Source: Isoperla grammatica (lineage: Eukaryota > Arthropoda > Insecta > Plecoptera > Perlodidae). From it: 64,000 bases of DNA. The position numbers and the translations under genes were made by a program. The stretch's first letter is position 1. Each line of letters starts with the position of its first letter. The stretch spans positions 50,194,526-50,258,525 of the forward strand of contig OX246740.1 of assembly GCA_945910005.1 (NCBI GenBank). The letters are read 5' to 3'. Shown piece by piece: positions 53,051 through 64,000 of this stretch. The notes under the pieces were generated by a model, which had not been told where the DNA came from, searched no databases, and was given only the letters and a program-made list of their open reading frames with translations.

Positions 53051-56000
53051 TCACAAGTCGTGATCCCCGACACTTTGCTCCAGATATTCTCGATACAGTT
53101 GTTGCTGGAAGAAAATAGAGACTACGTTAAAAAACAAAACATAGTCTACAGTTATTTGACCAGTGTACAAAATACAAATTGAAACTAATTTTATGCAAAT
53201 TTACAGTTAGGCCTACAGATTATGCATTGTGAATATAATAATCCAGGGAGCTTGATGGATGGCATACTACTCAATCAAGATGGACAGAAAATGATAGACT
53301 GAATGCTCTTTAAAATTATAATTTATCAGTGTAAATGCATTGTTTACCATGCCTACCATTTTTTCCATATTAATTTTTACAAATCCATAACCTAAAAGAT
53401 TAAAACTACAACAAAAATTCGTGTACAAATATGCGGCAAATTAAAATTGTATATCTTACCTTCCTAATTTTCACCACGTTTTCGATATGGTCGATCATTG
53501 TTTCGAAACTGCGTTTCTGTTTCCTCGACAGGGTATCCCGCAAACCGAGGGACCACTTTGTAAGGGTAAATAAAACCGCAGATAAAACCACCATGAACAG
53601 CACGAATGTCCACTGGTGATTCTTTGGTATAATGGACCACACCATACCCACAGGCGACTGAAACAGAAGATCAAGCAATGGTGTTAGCTGCACTTTAAAA
53701 TTCTTTGGAAAGTAGATTGGCCAAATTACCTTGGTTATATTTATTCTACAATTGTTTCTAAAATACAAACACATTAATTCCATTTATGTGGGTCACCTTT
53801 TAATGTTTCATATGCAATAAATAGTACTTACAAATAGGTAAAATGAAGCCACAATGCAAATAAAAGTTTTCACAAAATTCTATCGATGCAATTTTTAAGA
53901 ATTGATTTTGGATACCGGTAATTAGGGTAGACTTATTACCCTAGGGCAACTTCTACAAAAGTAAATAAGGAAAATGTTTTTGCTATCCATAGTGAGGTAG
54001 CCTAGAAGTTAAACTTAAAACAGTTTCATACCAAAATCCCAATCTTTTTCCATAATCTAATCCATACTTATGGATGATTGAGTTTAATGTGATCCTGTCA
54101 TGAAACTGTAGAAATCACATTACGCTATCAAAGGCATACCATGATTGTACTGGTGATATGAAGATACACAATCATGAAATATCACTGCAATATTTACCAA
54201 GAAGGCAATAAGGCTGTCTGTAGTTCTTTCCCCTAGAATCGAGTCCAAGAATGAGTTGCTAAGATTTGTCACGAGTAGATAAGTGATCAGTAGAAACGGA
54301 ATTACTGCCCCAAGACCACCGAGAAACATCGCTGAAACACATTAAAGTCACTTTGTAACACACAACAGGCAGGGGTCGCCATAGGCGAGTAAAAATTCAT
54401 ACTGGGTGAGCTTCATTTCATGTGTGCAAACTTTGAGAAAAAAAAATTGTTTACTGACATTATTGTTATACTGGCCACTACATAAAGTGCTTCAATATCC
54501 TTCTAACTTCACACCACTGCGTTCTAAAAAAGCAGTTAAAAATATGATCATGCAAGTTTGGTTAAAATAGAGAAAACAATGTAGGCTACATTTAAAGATT
54601 ATCAGTTTATTTCTGTATGATTAAAAATGGCTAATTAGATTACTAATTAGCAACTGATAAAGTTTCACAGAATGCTTCCATTCATGACAAAATAGAGTAC
54701 GGTTTAGGGGGAAACTTTTCCCCTGAATTCCTGACGACACATGCCTGAAAGTAGTGCATTTTTTCTTGAGCTAGGCTCAACTGAATATTTGTCCTAATAA
54801 CAGGGATCCAATACGCATCTCCAAGGCACAAAGTGATGTCAGATCAATAGAGGAAGCCGTCTCTACTTACCACGCCCCGACGTCTTGAAGTTGTAGTTCC
54901 TATCGGCCACGTCCTGTATCACCCGCCTCGTTATCAACTGCGACACAGATTCGCAGTCGCGTTCCAGAGTGTTGAGCGTGTTCTGGATGGTCTGGTTGAT
55001 CGTGTGTTCCACAGTCTCGCACATGCCGTCTATCTGGTTCACGCACCGCGTTTGCTGCAAGCGCGACCGCAACATACATAAACGCTCACCCTACGTCAAA
55101 CACAATACTGCACCGCAAGCACATTCATTAATGAGTGACAGATTGATATTTGTTAATGAAATAGTATTAAAGTAAAATCAGACAGTTTAATGATGAGATG
55201 AGAATGATAAGATTTTGAAGTGTTCATTATTTCGTAGTTAACTGATAAAAATTTACATTTGTAGAAAAAATTTAAGAAACATGGTAGTATACAGAATCAC
55301 CAGGAATCATATCTACCACCGCTGTCAGCGTTCACCTCATGCGTAGTGCTAAATCCCACAGCTTTCCAGTATTCAGCTGTTTCATGGCTGTTTATATCAT
55401 ATTTGATAAAATGGATAGTAAAGAGAAAGTGTCCATATGTGTGTAGAATGCAGTTCAACTATACCTTGTTTAGATCTGGAATGTATATAGTCGGCATGTC
55501 GAAACCAGTTCGATTCAGCCCGGGACGTTTGCAGAGTTCTTGTACAATCTGCATCAGAACTCTGTTGACAATAAAAACCATTGCTATAAAAATAATTCTA
55601 CACATTGTAAGTAAAGATAAATTAGATAGGTAAACAAGAAAAATCCAAATAAAGAGAAAATATATACATTTAACACTGCTTTTTTTGGCCTCTGTTTATA
55701 ATTTCCTAACTTTTCCAGCCTGTAGGGACACAGCAAAATTAAATATGTCAGGATTATTAGCTCCTGCAAACGACTGTACCTTTGTCTGTCAGATTCGTTG
55801 CCAGCGTCGTCCGCCTTGGAAAGGTAAAACCTCATCTTCTCCGTGTGCGACGTATTTAAACGTTCCACAAGGTCGAGCGTTCGCTTACATAACGCTTGGC
55901 CGATCGGATCGAAGAAGACAAACACTAGATCGGCCATCTTGCCTGAAGCACAACAACGTACATTTCCATTACTTATTGTCCTCCTGTGGACATTAGCTTT

Positions 56001-59000
56001 GTAACTGAATTCGCCATATTAGTTAAATACTGAGCAGGATCTACAAAAGTTAAAAATGAGATGAAAAAGTGTTTTAACTTAAGAACTTGGCTTTAATCTA
56101 TCAATATGATACCAGTGTGCATGTAAACGGTGACTTTAGAGCCATCATGAAGCACATAAAAAAAGGAATAAATGTCTCCAACTGAAAATCAGTTCTCGTT
56201 ACTGAGTGGCTAGACTATAAGTACAAATTTATTTTATTTATTTAAAAAAAAAACTGCAATCCTAAATTCATTGACATTACTGACAGTGGCATCACTGAAC
56301 GTGTTGCTTATTGTATGGAGAACAAAACTAGCCACAACTTCTAAAAACAAATTACCAAGCCACATGATGGTCTCATTGACGTCATAGGGGTACTGCATAT
56401 CTCCATCGACAAGGCCAGGTGTGTCCACAAACGTCACCAAACTGAACTTCTTCTGTTTGGACGTGGAGATCTCTGTCGAGAGGAAGTCGATCACCCCTTG
56501 AACATAACGAGTGTTTCTATTAAGACTACAATACACGAATAGAGCGTTTTAGATGGGCCGTCTTCCACGTTTCAAGAACAAGAAAAAAACTCATGAAAGT
56601 AACAAAGAAAAATAAATTCCTAGAATTACTATAAATAAAAAATAGACCTCGAAGTCTTTGAGAATGATTACTGCCTATTAATCCACAGTGTGTTCAAGTC
56701 ACAGAGCCTGACGCCGAGGCCGTACCTGATCTCAATGCCGCTCGCACACCGAATGGATTGCACGCAATGCTCGAACGAAGATCGTGAAGTATTACCGCAG
56801 CCACGTTGTTGCCCTTCACCAGGCAGCTAGCAATCAAGGTAAGCTGGATGCCCGGGGACGAGCCGCAACGTAACACGGTTCTCGAAGCAACGGCGGGCGT
56901 TACAGTGAAACCTACATCGCACGGTGTACACTAGTCTACACTTCTGATAAAATATGTAGGCAGTTCTATGTCAATGGTTATATTATAAAAAATACATGAA
57001 AATTATAAAATAATCTACTTAAATTATTGTCTACTTCAACTCTTCTACTTAAAAGTGTCCCATGTGAAAAAGGCATAAAAAAATACAAACAAATAGAAAA
57101 TTTGTTTCATTAAGTTCTTTCAGACACAATTAGATTGAAGCTTTGATTCAATCTAATGCTTAATAGATAAGAAGTGAATTATAAACTTATAATTAATTTA
57201 TAAATGCATAAAAATTAAATGCAAAAACCTAAGGTATTTAATTTTAAATTAATATATAATGTGTCTATTAATTTGTTGAGTTAAATGCTGGATTTCAAGA
57301 GAAAATTGATGTATTTGGAGACACTGAAGTTAATAATCCCTACAAGATAACGTATTAACTATTAATTGCATAATTAATAAATGATAAGTAAAAATTAAAC
57401 TACAAATTATCAAATTTACAAAATTGTGTTCAATCGGTGTAACAATTAAGTACTTAACGTAAGCTAGTGCTTGCCAACGTCCGATGAAGGTTTCACTATA
57501 ACAGAAGTGTAACGCTGCACTGCGCGTCCAAGCGACCATCCTCAACGAAAGACTAACAGAAACTACGCCCCAGTGTAACTTGCAAATCTTTAAAAGGAAA
57601 CATGACGGAGTTCCGCCCCCAAGATATCAACATGGCTGAACAGGAAACAGGATGGGGAGGGGCCCTGGGAAACAAGCCAACCAGCCAATCTATAAAAACA
57701 CTCAGCACAGCAGCATAAACTGAAATAAAGCTGTTTATCTACAAACCTCAACTACAAACCAAGCTGTTCAAACTTAGGTATATCCCTACCACAGTTTTCA
57801 ATGGAAATAAAGTAACAGTCCAATGTACTACAGTGACATGCCTTTATAACAAACAGTTTTTGAGGTCCCAGGAAAATACACCATCCTCATAAAGAAGTGT
57901 TATTTATAATAAAGTAATATTCTGGTCCCTGAGGTATAGTTATAAAGAATTTTCCCTGCACGTATATATGATATATATGATATATATGATAGGTAAAGGA
58001 TAGACCCCAACAGCTTACCTGAATTGTAGACCGTTGTGGTATAGAATTCAGGTAAGCTGTTGGGGTATATCCTTCTACCTATCATATTACTAGCCTTTTG
58101 GCCTCTCTTGAATCCAGTATATATATATACTGTTAAGTTGACAGGATTATTATCAGGCAAAATACTACCACGGCTTTTACTCCAAATCCTGTCAAAGCAG
58201 CGCTCCACTGCAAAATACAAAATAAAACATTTTCGGAAAAATTTATACATGGTATTTTTCCAGGCCAACCACACTGGATGATGATGATATTTGGGCTTTT
58301 TGTCTCAGTTTGGTAACAATGCTAATCGAGAGTATAAGCAGTTGATATTAAGTAAGATTAAAAATTGTAAAATATGGGTCTCTGTCAGGTGATGTCACAG
58401 ATAACTAATTGTACATAGTAATTAGTTATCTGTGGTGATGTAAAGAATTCTATACACAAAACAGAAAAGCTAGTTAACAACATTAGACACTAGTTCATAT
58501 TTTCATACTGTACAGGCTTTTCTTGAGATGATAACATTTGAAAACAGCTTAATTGAACAACGACCACAATTCTATGGTTGCAGGAAGGATGTGGACACAG
58601 CCGTAGACAGCGACTACTACGAACAAACTGTGGGCAAGATAATAAAAGAAAGAAAATATAAACGCCAAAAATGTGGCGAAATACAGGCGACCACACTGGA
58701 TACGCATTTACAAAATCAAAAATAGCTTGCACGAGTTCCTTTCAGATGCAATAGGCCTATAATACAGTGTGAGTGTGTACATGTTTCTAATAAAATGCAC
58801 ACAAAAAGTACTAACCGATTAGTTCATGCAATATTGCACAACAGTCACTAACAAACTTTACTAGCCCGAGTAGTGTAATCGAGGCCTGGGCAACTCTCTG
58901 AGGTGGGCAATATTATTGGACAGGATGTGAGGGGGCAATGGTGTGACAAGACAAAAATACAAAATGCACAGAAAACGATGAGTTTAGCTTTTAAAAATAA

Positions 59001-62000
59001 TAAAACGAGCCCGACATCGGGAGATGAAGGATGGAACTGAACGTTCAGCAACGTAACGAAGTTTATAAGAAAAGAGATGCAAAATATAGATCAATAACAG
59101 AGACAGTTAAAATGTTTATATTATTTGAGGCGCTCATTTTAAGAGGCTCGTGTTGTTAGATTTCCACACGGCGACAAATTATAAATGGTTAGGTAACTAA
59201 CTTGATCGTCACGAGCGATTGGCACACGTGCATTTTGAAAGAAACGTTTGAAATAAGAAGAAACCATATCCTGGAAACGTGCGGTTCAACAGCAGGATGT
59301 GATATCTCGGAACGGATGCCAGTCCATTGATTATGGCGCAAACACAGAACCGCAATTGTAAGCCGACTGGGAATAAACAATTGCATCACATACGTTATAC
59401 TCGTGTCCTTAGCTACAAAATTGTCCGACTCGTTACAATCCGTCTCGCAGTGCGACTACCAAACATTGACCGTCGCAGATAGAAGCATTTGTAATCAGTG
59501 CCTGCATAAAAAATTCCATCGACTCGACTGACTCAATGTTTGTGAGTCACCATACAGGACAAGTTGAATCTGCTCGAACCCCATTACCAGGCAACATGTT
59601 TGTGACACAATCACAGTATCAACCACAATCCAAGCCACCCTCCATTAATAGCACAAGACTCAATTCCAAAAATAGCCGTGTTGCCGTGTTTTGTTTCAGA
59701 CAAACATTGAATATGCACCAATCAAAGACAGATACGACTATGCAGTTGCCTAGCAACACGTTGTTTGTCCGCCTGTGATGTCACAACCTCCTCAATTGAG
59801 TCTTGTGCTATTCCATTTGATTCTTAAATATAATTTGGCTTTAGTTCTTCATTGATACCAGAAAGCAGAAAGCAATTTACTTCCCTTTTTCTAACTTTCA
59901 AGAAATAAGTTCTACTATAGCCAAGATTTACCAAAACGTGTTTACACAGAGCCAACTCCCTTTGGACCTCATCCCCTTATCTTCAATCACCCATTCTTTA
60001 ACCATTAGGGAGCCACCCCTTGAACCCATGGCCACGCTTATCACTGGACAACACTAATCTATTAGCTCAACACGCCAGATAAGGAAACCAAACCAAAGCT
60101 GACAGAAAATAATCTCACATTGACACCACTTCCTGAGGTGAAGCCAACGGATGGACTCTCGCGGTGCAACAACAAGAGGGTTAACCGTCATTTAGAACAC
60201 GATTAGGGGCCTATGTTGAGTAATAACTTCATTATTTATTTATTTCAATAAGCCTTCTACATTCTTACTCACATACACACCTGAATGTGAATGTTAACAA
60301 TTTGGAGAGTTATTAGCATTCATTGGGGTTATTTGGTTGTTAAAAAAAAGTCCAATATGTATCTCGGTTCAAACACCAACCGAATTGTCTCAATCACATG
60401 TTTAATGTCAACACCTCCATTGCGTCAGCTTCAACGCCTCATCTTCTAATAACTTGCCTCATCTTGATGAGCTTTTCCCAGTTTTTGAATGTTAGCCTAT
60501 ATAGACTATAAAAGTTAAGGCAACACTTGACTGCATTTGACAATTGCCAAGTGATGCACAGGAGGTGCCGTGAGAGATTGTAGGTTTCATGATAGTAGGT
60601 ACAATTAAGATTTGGAAGTGGACTTATGATATCTTTGAAAGGGTGTGTTCATTTCACATTATGTTCAATGTAAGTTGTTAAATGTTTCAATATGATCTGG
60701 CTTCAAGATGTATTAGTAAAACTTAATTACTAGGCCTATTAGCTGTGCCAAAACCTGTATCATTTAAGCAGTTGGTAAATTGCCAAATTATATTATACTG
60801 ACCATTATATGTTACACAATAATTATGTCTTACCTGAATAATTCGTGACTTACCTTTGTTCGACTTGTACCTTGCTAAAAAAATCTGAGAAATCTGAAAC
60901 CTGCAATATAGCACATACCTGGTAATTTTTGTAATGGCTTGAAATGTGGATACAAATGTAGCGTTGCATTTCCCATTAGCGACTCCCGCTTCTTTCCACT
61001 TGTTACAATGACAAATCCTTGGGTCTCAATAGCGACTCCCGTCTTCTGGACATGCTCTTCAATATACCTACAACATGTTTCATGCAACTTAAGAACAAAG
61101 CCATTGCCTTCAGATACTGCAATTACTAGTTAAACTCCAATTTACACAAAATCATTAATCAATAATCAATATTATAATGTTGGTCCATACAATCATGAGG
61201 AAAAGTCGAGTATTTGATGCTTAGCAAATGCATAACTTTAAACCTAGATCTAAAAACAATAACCTAGATTATGAACATTGATATTATGTTATGCTAGTGC
61301 ACATAGGTACTGTACTTGTAAAGTGCTGATGCAGAGAGGGGCAGGGGGGGAGTAGAGAGGGGGAAGGGGGCTCTAACAGGAAACTGATATGCCATGAAAG
61401 ATCTTGAATACATAGCAAACTGATAAGATGAAAAAAACTTATTCCAGCAGTCTAGACCGAGTTGCAATGCATGCATTACAACCTACAAGATGAGTGTATT
61501 TGTATTGCTGCAAATACTAGCCTCAAGTCTTGTTTTTTTGTGATTGCCATTGCATCTTGTGTCGTGCATATAGGGTCTTTCATCTGATAATACCAGCCCA
61601 AATTGAATAGGGTCCAAATTGATAACCTCTATAGTAGGGATGGTACGTGTAAACGTGTACACGCCGTGAGGCGTGTACACGTTTACCGATTTTCCTTGAG
61701 AAGTAAACGATTTATATGTAATGCTATTTTTATCCATTGTGCAACCTGCTGAATTCTTATCATAATATTAAAATATTAAATACAATACAGTTAATCTTCA
61801 AGTTCAATACAAATTCTTCTTCTGTGGATTCACGTAATTAATTGCCCTATGCAGTGTACGTCCGGCCTGCAAGCCTGAAGCGAGCGACCCACGGCACGGC
61901 AGCCGTGTGACGCTGACCGCTCGGCGCTCGGGTTCGGCTCCTACCCCCTCCCCACCCTAACACTATAACCATATTCTGGACGTGCAGTGTTTTTTTTACG

Positions 62001-63629
62001 TAGGCCTACATATCAGAGTCAATGGGGATTCCGTAAGGCCTCTTGATTTCCTTGGAGGGGGTACATTATTATGCAGTGAACATGTAATGACCATTGAGTA
62101 TCAGGTTTACTATATACTATAAAAATGTAAACACAGATTGTACTTCTTGTAGAAGTAAACGTGTAAACGTGTACACGTTTTTGTGGACGGCGAGTACACG
62201 TTTAGTGAAATACACGCTTTTTGACATCCCTACTCTATAGTCTATTTATATAATTTAAGTAAGAAATATAGAGCATGATCAATAATCTGTGAAATCAAAG
62301 AAAAACAATGCCACATTTGGAATTGAATTGAATGAAACCAGTAGCTCAAGAGGAGCTGAAAATCTGGGAATTATAAATCTGGGGAAGGGGGGGGGGGGGG
62401 GGTACATTCTTTGTTAGATTGCATTAAATGTTATTGAATGTTGGACACAAAATAAATACATATGAGCACATTTTACAGTGCTTGAATACTCTCAGTGAAT
62501 TGTTATTTGAAGGTTGAAATACCCTTCATTTGTCCTGCCATTTGGATCAAAATTGTCTGTTTTGCTAATCAGCTAGTTTGTTATAATTATTCATAATAAT
62601 TGAAAAATTTAGTCTTATTGTATTGAAAATAATGTGAGTAATTTCCAAATTTCCACTGTTGAAAAGTAGTATCAAAAGATTTATTAAAATTAACGTTTTA
62701 CCAATTTATATATAAGCTACACCTTTATTAGTTTTTTAATGCAAAAAATCACATTTCTATGGCATGCAATGTCCCAAACACATAGTTTGTAAATATTGAA
62801 CATCTAGCTACATCTTGTTTCATGCACACTAGCCTGAACCTGTTAAAATGCAATGTAAATTATACATACCAGCCGATTTAATTTTCCACACAGCCAGCAC
62901 GAAACTGCGAGTTGAGAGTTTTTGCCAGCAATGCTTCCAACAAGCTTCCTCGCTACAGATAAGGTACCCCACCATGATCTGAATCGTCCCATTGTCCAAT
63001 ATCACACAAACACTTATCTGTTGTCAAAATAATCCCCATGTTAAGCAAGGCGATAGGCAAGTGTGTCACTCACTGCTGCTGCATCTGCAGGGCTTATCTG
63101 GGAGGCGCGGGTCTACCCCTTCCCCCCCCCACCCCCCCCCCCCCCATACACACACTCTATCACTATCATAGACGCAACTGTTGTTCTTTCCTGGAAAAAC
63201 GCCCCTATAGTTTATTCAGTCAAAAATTCCTTCTTCTACAATTTTTTTAGCAAATTAGTGAGGCATGATAAGAAAATAAGAATTAAATAATAACGCCGTT
63301 ATAAGAATGAATTCCATTTAATACATGGGCCGGGAATGTATGTTTGTTTGTTTGTTTGACTTCCACAGTCAACAATCTGTTCCGATTCCCAGCAAGTTGG
63401 CGGCCACATGTTAACACTTACTGCATTCAGTTCGGTTTTTGTGGGAAGCGAAACAGGACAGGACACAGCTGTGGTAGATAAACTAGGTACCCGGCCGTAC
63501 CGAGAACTCTTACTTACCAGTTGATAAACGAAGACTTCCCGGCGGAATGATTTCCGATCAGGAGGACGATGATCTTCTTTCTCGGCGCCAACAGGCGAAG
63601 ACCGAAATGTTCGGCAATTTTAATGAGAC
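53051..63629 (-). CDS. Dynamin/EHD-like membrane-anchored GTPase, 5' end missing
   Basis: Large-GTPase-type protein; the cell role is unknown to me. Coding exons found: 63518-63629, 60919-61067, 56356-56496, 55780-55942, 55465-55561, 54871-55054, 54198-54331, 53460-53657, 53051-53104 (TGA at 53051-53053); 409 residues in one frame. G1 is GNHSAGKSS, G3 is DTPGLVDGD and G4 is SKADDAG; FVFFDPIGQAL lies between. This order fits the EHD/sarcalumenin type of dynamin-superfamily G domain. The C-terminal part has a helical stretch (INQTIQNTLNTLERDCESVS), then two hydrophobic segments (GGLGAVIPFLLITYLLV; WTFVLFMVVLSAVLFTL), so it is probably a membrane-bound remodelling GTPase in the manner of mitofusin or atlastin. 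The first exon found enters in phase 1, so more N-terminal coding lies upstream, beyond or near the window edge. A 62-codon in-phase extra exon may lie at 56726-56911. Confidence 0.85.
56726..56911 (-). CDS. Candidate 62-codon cassette exon of the GTPase
   Basis: A GC-rich island in an AT-rich intron, open for 62 codons on the minus strand. It is bounded by a TAG acceptor (56912-56914) and a GTACGG donor, and enters and leaves in phase 1, exactly matching the exons on either side (60919-61067 and 56356-56496). Inclusion would insert residues including TPAVASRTVLRCGSSPGIQL and NPFGVRAALRS between KLPG and VIDFLSTE, before the G3 motif. The polypyrimidine tract is weak and I recognise no homologue. 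It could be an alternative exon or an unrelated element. Confidence 0.4.
57985..58086. repeat. Long near-perfect hairpin, about 36-nt arms
   Basis: AGGTAAAGGATAGACCCCAA continues into CAGCTTACCTGAATT. It is mirrored after a 19-nt spacer by AATTCAGGTAAGCTGTTGGG and on to CTTCTACCT, with one mismatch and one indel. It lies in an intron of the GTPase gene. It could be a young foldback element or a hairpin RNA precursor. Confidence 0.85.
58396..58434. repeat. Short perfect hairpin, 15-nt arms
   Basis: CACAGATAACTAATT and its exact complement AATTAGTTATCTGTG are separated by 9 nt. Intronic; no function assigned. Confidence 0.8.
61635..62232. mobile_element. Non-autonomous hAT element with GTGTACACG arrays
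   Basis: TAGGGATG and CATCCCTA termini are flanked by the exact duplication CTCTATAG (61627-61634 and 62233-62240). Subterminal repeats are built of CGTGTAAACGTGTACACG at both ends. A GC-rich core (about 61855-61950) lies inside. It sits in the first identified intron of the GTPase gene. 598 bp, no transposase frame. Confidence 0.92.
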
Positions 63630-63679
63630 CTTGAAAACAAACAAAACAATCTGCAATCACGCGTAATACTTCGTCGGCC

Positions 63680-64000
63680 ATGCAATGATGACGCGCGTTC
63701 ACACACACGCGTGTATATGTGGAAACACACGTAAAATCACGTACACGCGTAATACGCACATCCAGCAAAATGACGTTCACACAATTCGCGTGTATGCAAA
63801 AATAGACACGCAGACACACGCAAAAGGATACGTAGAAATTATATACAACACGCGTACAGACGCGCATACACGTAAAAAGATCGCATGCTGCACGCATACA
63901 GACATACGCAGTCACGCGAAAAAGGCTACATAGCATACGGCACAATACGCGTAATGAAGCACACACGCAAAAAGACGCACGCATACGGACATACGCAGTC
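63680..64000. repeat. CpG-rich ACACGCG degenerate tandem repeat
   Basis: Dense ACACGCG, TACGC and GCATAC motifs form a minisatellite-like block that runs off the window. A longer unit, CACGCATACAGACATACGCA, recurs about 87 bp apart (63891 and 63978). Open frames here on both strands are repeat artefacts. Confidence 0.75.

Noticed and set aside
54372..54400. CAGGGGTCGCC as a hAT terminus
   Set aside because: No partner terminus or target duplication was found nearby.
57600..57740. CCAAT followed by TATAAAA (57685-57697) as a promoter
   Set aside because: The motif pair is tempting, but no downstream gene on the plus strand is supported; AT-rich intron makes it likely by chance.
63038..63290. 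Proline-rich open frames
   Set aside because: They are caused by a C homopolymer tract (63122-63145).

Overview
This is a eukaryotic genomic window, AT-rich and intron-dense, with GT-AG introns, conserved animal housekeeping genes and many short DNA transposons. The encoded proteins resemble their animal orthologues closely. A dispersed TAGGCC hexamer, many hAT-type and foldback elements, and a tRNA-derived SINE suggest a marine invertebrate, possibly an echinoderm or another invertebrate deuterostome. The species cannot be fixed from the sequence alone.

Layout. NOP56 (+) occupies about 426-3286, and its start codon appears to be the only coding part of exon 1. A 10 kb gene-poor, transposon-rich stretch follows (3.3-13.9 kb). 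CLINT1/epsinR (-) spans 13871-25547, and its 6.8 kb last intron holds an almost intronless TELO2 gene on the same strand (16827-19816). CLASRP (+, 26083-33584) starts 535 bp from CLINT1 in a head-to-head pair. KAT5/Tip60 (-) spans 37972-45282 and is head-to-head (583 bp) with a single-exon GT31 beta-1,3-galactosyltransferase-like gene (+, 45866-47005). The right end holds a dynamin/EHD-like GTPase with two C-terminal membrane segments (-, 53051-63629). Its 5' end runs beyond the window or was not found.

I rebuilt the multi-exon genes by hand from splice sites, reading phase and similarity to known orthologues. The coding sums close in frame: NOP56 483 aa, CLINT1 547 aa, CLASRP 748 aa, KAT5 469 aa. 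The genes are not an operon or pathway, although NOP56 (snoRNP), CLASRP (splicing), TELO2 (PIKK maturation) and KAT5 (chromatin and ATM activation) are all nuclear or housekeeping functions.

The most notable signals are: (1) a set of hAT-type elements, five with exact 8-bp target duplications, that share similar outer termini but each carry a different palindromic subterminal repeat; (2) TELO2 as an intron-poor gene nested on the same strand in CLINT1; (3) a phase-symmetric 62-codon candidate cassette exon just before the G3 motif of the GTPase; (4) long near-perfect hairpins and foldback elements; (5) a GGCCTA-repeat hairpin inside NOP56 intron 1, the intron that carries the GGCCTG repeat in human NOP56.
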